Origin: Azophilus sp965220425
GTDB lineage: Bacteria; Pseudomonadota; Gammaproteobacteria; Pseudomonadales; Azotimanducaceae
Direction of reading: 5' to 3'
Assembly: GCA_965220425.1 (NCBI GenBank)
Contig: OZ244830.1
Coordinates: 5,208,001-5,272,000, forward strand
DNA length: 64,000 nucleotides
Part shown: one piece after another, positions 61,417 through 64,000 of the stretch
Layout: each line of letters opens with the position of its first letter
Position numbering within the stretch: position 1 is the first letter of the stretch
Notes under the pieces: generated by a model
Databases searched by the model: none
Seen by the model: the letters and a program-made list of their open reading frames with translations, nothing else
Told to the model about the DNA's origin: nothing
Program-made: the position numbers and the translations under genes

Positions 61417-62667
61417 ATGACACTGAAGAAGGCTGGCGGAAACTGGGTCGATGGCGACCGTTTCTTCGACCGAGCGGCCGAACTGGAGGCGTTGACGGAG
61501 CGAGTCCGCGAGGGCACTCATACGCTGTTAACGGCTCAACGGCGGATCGGCAAGACGAGCCTGGTTCGTGAATTGCTGCGTCGTCTTGAGGACTCCGGGG
61601 AGTTCGAGGCGGTTTTCGTCGACTTGGAAGCCGCGTCCACGGCCGCCGATGCCATCGCGGAGATCGTTGTCGAGTCGAGGGCGGTTCAGGGCGTCTGGCA
61701 TCGCGTCAAAGCAGGATTCGCGAACCAGTTGCAAGGTCTTGGCAATCGGGTCGAATCGTTGGAACTCGCCGAACTGAAAGTCCAACTGCGTGCGGGAATC
61801 GACACGGGCAACTGGCGACACAGAGGCGAAGGAGTCTTCGCGGCACTCGCGAACAACGAGAAACCCGTGGTGTTGGCGATTGACGAGCTTCCAATCCTTG
61901 TCAACCGCCTGCTTAAAGGCCAGGACTATCGCATCACGGCGGAACGAAAGCAGGCGACCGACGACTTCATGAGTTGGCTACGAAAGATGGCGCAACAGTA
62001 CCGAGGCCAACCATCCATGATTCTCTCGGGCAGTGTCGGCCTCAAGCCGATTTTGCGACAAGCGGGCATGATCGCCCACGCCAATATCTATATGCCCCTG
62101 GATTTGAAGCCTTGGGATGAGCGAACCGCCAGCGAATGCCTCGGCGAGCTGGCGGATACATACGGCCTCAGACTCCCTGTCGAGGTAAGTCAATACCTGT
62201 GCCGACGATTGCGTTGCTGCGTTCCCCATCATGTACAGCAGTTTTTCAGCCACCTTCACGAGCTACTGCGCCCTGCCGGGAGAAAAGAAGCCACGCTGGA
62301 AGACAGCAAGCGCGCATACGACGAAATGCTAAGCGTTCGCGGGCAAGTAGACCTGGAGCACTATGAGACTCGATTGAAAACGGTGCTCGGCAACGAGGGG
62401 TATCGAAACGCCCTGGAGCTATTGACCGAGGCTGCCGTCCACGAGGGCCGATTGGGTAACGACGCGATCTCGCGATACCGTAACGCCTTACCACTCGATG
62501 GCGCACCGGTGTCCGTTGAAGAAGTGCTCTACGTACTCGAACACGATGGCTATTTTACCAGCGATTCGGAAGGCTACCGCTTCGAATCGGGATTGCTCGA
62601 GGATTGGTGGCGTGCCCGGCATGGTCAACACTTCATACCGATCAGAGAGCGGAGAATGGGGCGATGA
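61417..62667 (+). CDS. AAA/STAND-type ATPase 1 of an overlapping pair
   Basis: About 416 residues. FFDRAAELEALTERVREGTH opens an archaeal-ATPase-like P-loop domain. Walker A is LTAQRRIGKTSLVRELLRR, Walker B is KPVVLAIDELPIL, and PSMILSGSVGLKPILRQAG is a sensor strand. The C-terminal half is helical with a winged-helix-like end (VSVEEVLYVLEHDGYFTSDS, YRFESGLLEDWWR). ATG 61417 (MTLKKAGG) is preferred. The stop overlaps the next ATPase start (ATGA, 62664-62667), so the two proteins are made together and may form a hetero-oligomer. No known system is recognised. Confidence 0.83.
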   Translation: MTLKKAGGNWVDGDRFFDRAAELEALTERVREGTHTLLTAQRRIGKTSLVRELLRRLEDSGEFEAVFVDLEAASTAADAIAEIVVESRAVQGVWHRVKAGFANQLQGLGNRVESLELAELKVQLRAGIDTGNWRHRGEGVFAALANNEKPVVLAIDELPILVNRLLKGQDYRITAERKQATDDFMSWLRKMAQQYRGQPSMILSGSVGLKPILRQAGMIAHANIYMPLDLKPWDERTASECLGELADTYGLRLPVEVSQYLCRRLRCCVPHHVQQFFSHLHELLRPAGRKEATLEDSKRAYDEMLSVRGQVDLEHYETRLKTVLGNEGYRNALELLTEAAVHEGRLGNDAISRYRNALPLDGAPVSVEEVLYVLEHDGYFTSDSEGYRFESGLLEDWWRARHGQHFIPIRERRMGR

Positions 62668-64000
62668 CGGTCACCACCCGTAAATACAACCCCGGCTTCC
62701 TGACCGATGACGAATTGATCGCGTCGTTTTGCGTACGCACCAACGAGTTCGAGTCGGTCATCGAGACGCTGCGCGAATGCGAAGCCAACTCCAACCCCCA
62801 TCTCATCGTCATCGGTCCTCGCGGCAGTGGAAAGACGAGCCTGTTACTGCGAGTCGCCGCGGAGGTACGCCGGGATGCGCAACTGTCGTCACGCCTGTTC
62901 CCCATTGTCTTCGCGGAAGAAAGCTACCAGGTTTCTACCTGCGGAGAGTTCTGGTTGGAGTGCCTGTCGCGCTCGGCAGAACAGGCGCCGCGCAACCACG
63001 ATGCCCCCGATCTAATGAGAACCTGGAACGACCTTGGGGCGATCCGGGACGACGAAACCCTTGCCCTGCGCTGCCTCGGTTCATTGCTCGATTTCGCGGA
63101 TCGCGAAGGCAAACGGTTGGTGCTGATTGTTGAGAACTTGAACATGATGTTCGCCGACATGAGAGACCGGCATGCGGGATGGCGGCTGCGCAAGACACTT
63201 CAGACCGAGCCACGCATCATGTTGCTGGCCAGCGCCACCAGCCGTTTCGACGACATGGACAACCCGGAAGAAGCGCTCTATGACTTGTTCCGCGTACACT
63301 CGTTGCGTCCACTCACGACGGAAGAGTGCGCCGCTCTCTGGAAAACGGTATCCGGCGAGACACCGGCGCACGAAAAGATACGATCGCTCCAGATTTTCAC
63401 GGGCGGAAATCCTCGCATGCTCGCCATCGTCGCTCGATTCGGCGCCAGCTTGTCTTTTCGGGAGCTCATGCACGATCTACTGAACCTGGTGGACGAGCAT
63501 ACCGAATATTTCAGACATCATCTTGAGTCGCTTCCTGGCTTGGAACGGCGGGTCTACCTCGCTCTCGCAGAGGCGTGGAAACCCGCCTCGACGCGCGAAG
63601 TTGCGGATCGTGCTCGCATGGACACCAACAAGTGCAGTGCTTGGCTCAAGCGTCTCGCTGACCGAGGCATCGTCTCGGTTACCGGGGGCACAGCCCGCCG
63701 CAGGCTGTACTACCTTACCGAGCGCATGTACAACATCTACTACCTGCTCAGACGCCACAGCGGAACCAACCGTGTGGTTGAGGTAGTGGTTCAGTTCATG
63801 GTGTCCTTCTACTCGCCGGCAGAATTACCAAGTGTTCGTGCGCGAATCGCCCACGAGGCGAGGAATTGGAGCGGTGAACTGGCGCCTCACAAAGATACCG
63901 TGCTCTCAACATTGGACAACGCATCGTTGGAACTGGCTTTGGACCGCTGCGACGAAGTAGTAGAGCGACATGAAGCAGGTGATGCACGCTCAGAGAAGGC
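62664..64000 (+). CDS. AAA/ORC-CDC6-like ATPase 2 of the pair (3' end outside window)
   Basis: At least 445 residues; the frame is open to the end of the window. Walker A is HLIVIGPRGSGKTSLLLRVA, and the Walker B-like strand is LVLIVENLNMMF (Asp/Glu pair replaced by EN). PRIMLLASATSRFDDMDNP is the sensor strand, then a lid helical region and a winged helix (TREVADRARMDTNKCSAWLK, RLADRGIVSVTGG). The plan is like archaeal Orc/Cdc6-type ATPases. A long partner gene may follow beyond 64,000. Role unknown; defence or DNA-associated switching is a guess. Confidence 0.82.
   Translation, partial: MTVTTRKYNPGFLTDDELIASFCVRTNEFESVIETLRECEANSNPHLIVIGPRGSGKTSLLLRVAAEVRRDAQLSSRLFPIVFAEESYQVSTCGEFWLECLSRSAEQAPRNHDAPDLMRTWNDLGAIRDDETLALRCLGSLLDFADREGKRLVLIVENLNMMFADMRDRHAGWRLRKTLQTEPRIMLLASATSRFDDMDNPEEALYDLFRVHSLRPLTTEECAALWKTVSGETPAHEKIRSLQIFTGGNPRMLAIVARFGASLSFRELMHDLLNLVDEHTEYFRHHLESLPGLERRVYLALAEAWKPASTREVADRARMDTNKCSAWLKRLADRGIVSVTGGTARRRLYYLTERMYNIYYLLRRHSGTNRVVEVVVQFMVSFYSPAELPSVRARIAHEARNWSGELAPHKDTVLSTLDNASLELALDRCDEVVERHEAGDARSEK

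Overview
The window is GC-rich bacterial DNA from a Gram-negative, probably an uncultured and possibly host-associated or marine proteobacterium (gammaproteobacterial in flavour). This rests on three TonB-dependent receptors with leader peptides, Tat-type leaders, TPR-sulfotransferases, a flavin-dependent tryptophan-halogenase homologue and several short dispersed repeat families. No rRNA or tRNA gene was seen. TAG is used as an ordinary stop codon (for example at the ends of the DUF2779, DUF4143 and SDR genes).

Bases 1-12,990 are an accessory, defence and addiction region. It holds a DUF2779 nuclease cut by the window edge, a UvrD helicase remnant, two near-identical vapBC copies flanking a higBA-like locus, a second relE/higA-like locus, two Fic proteins, a DUF4143 ATPase, an LLM-family oxidoreductase, a DUF932 protein and two copies of a 92-bp MITE-like element. 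Both RelE/HigB toxins carry one early in-frame TAG while their antitoxins are intact.

Bases 12,991-26,167 look like one catabolic regulon. It holds a DapA-family aldolase/lyase, a secreted BNR-propeller protein with a YfcC-type transporter, a TPR-sulfotransferase, a TonB receptor with a D-threonine-aldolase-like PLP enzyme, and a FCD-type GntR regulator with an SDR. The same operator-like motif (TGGTATTCCAAAT or close) lies upstream of three of these transcription units, including the regulator itself.

Bases 26,168-43,328 are almost entirely minus strand. They hold an ornithine-cyclodeaminase homologue and an aminotransferase, a TPR-sulfotransferase and TonB-receptor pair, an MDR oxidoreductase, an Asp/Glu/hydantoin racemase, and two tandem cassettes of [NCS1 permease - HyuA-like hydantoinase - DUF917]. 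This suggests uptake and breakdown of hydantoins, thiohydantoins or related cyclic ureides.

Bases 43,486-52,851 hold a DUF885 fragment, an exported methyltransferase-like protein, and an operon of a TonB receptor followed by three tandem paralogues of a protein family I do not recognise. A decayed TPR-sulfotransferase and a 51-residue membrane protein follow. Bases 53,021-58,646 hold an operon of an Asp/Asn hydroxylase, a halogenase and a MTHFR-family protein, facing a sulfotransferase and a propeller-like protein. The halogenase carries four tandem copies of a genomic palindromic repeat in frame. Bases 58,830-64,000 hold a dimethylglycine/sarcosine-dehydrogenase-like enzyme and a pair of overlapping ATPase genes that runs off the window.

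The strongest leads are the unrecognised triplicated family with its TonB receptor, the recurrent TonB-receptor/TPR-sulfotransferase pairing, the in-frame repeat invasion of the halogenase, the twin amber-interrupted toxins, the 20-bp-phased repeats upstream of the first fic gene, and the shared GntR-type operator.
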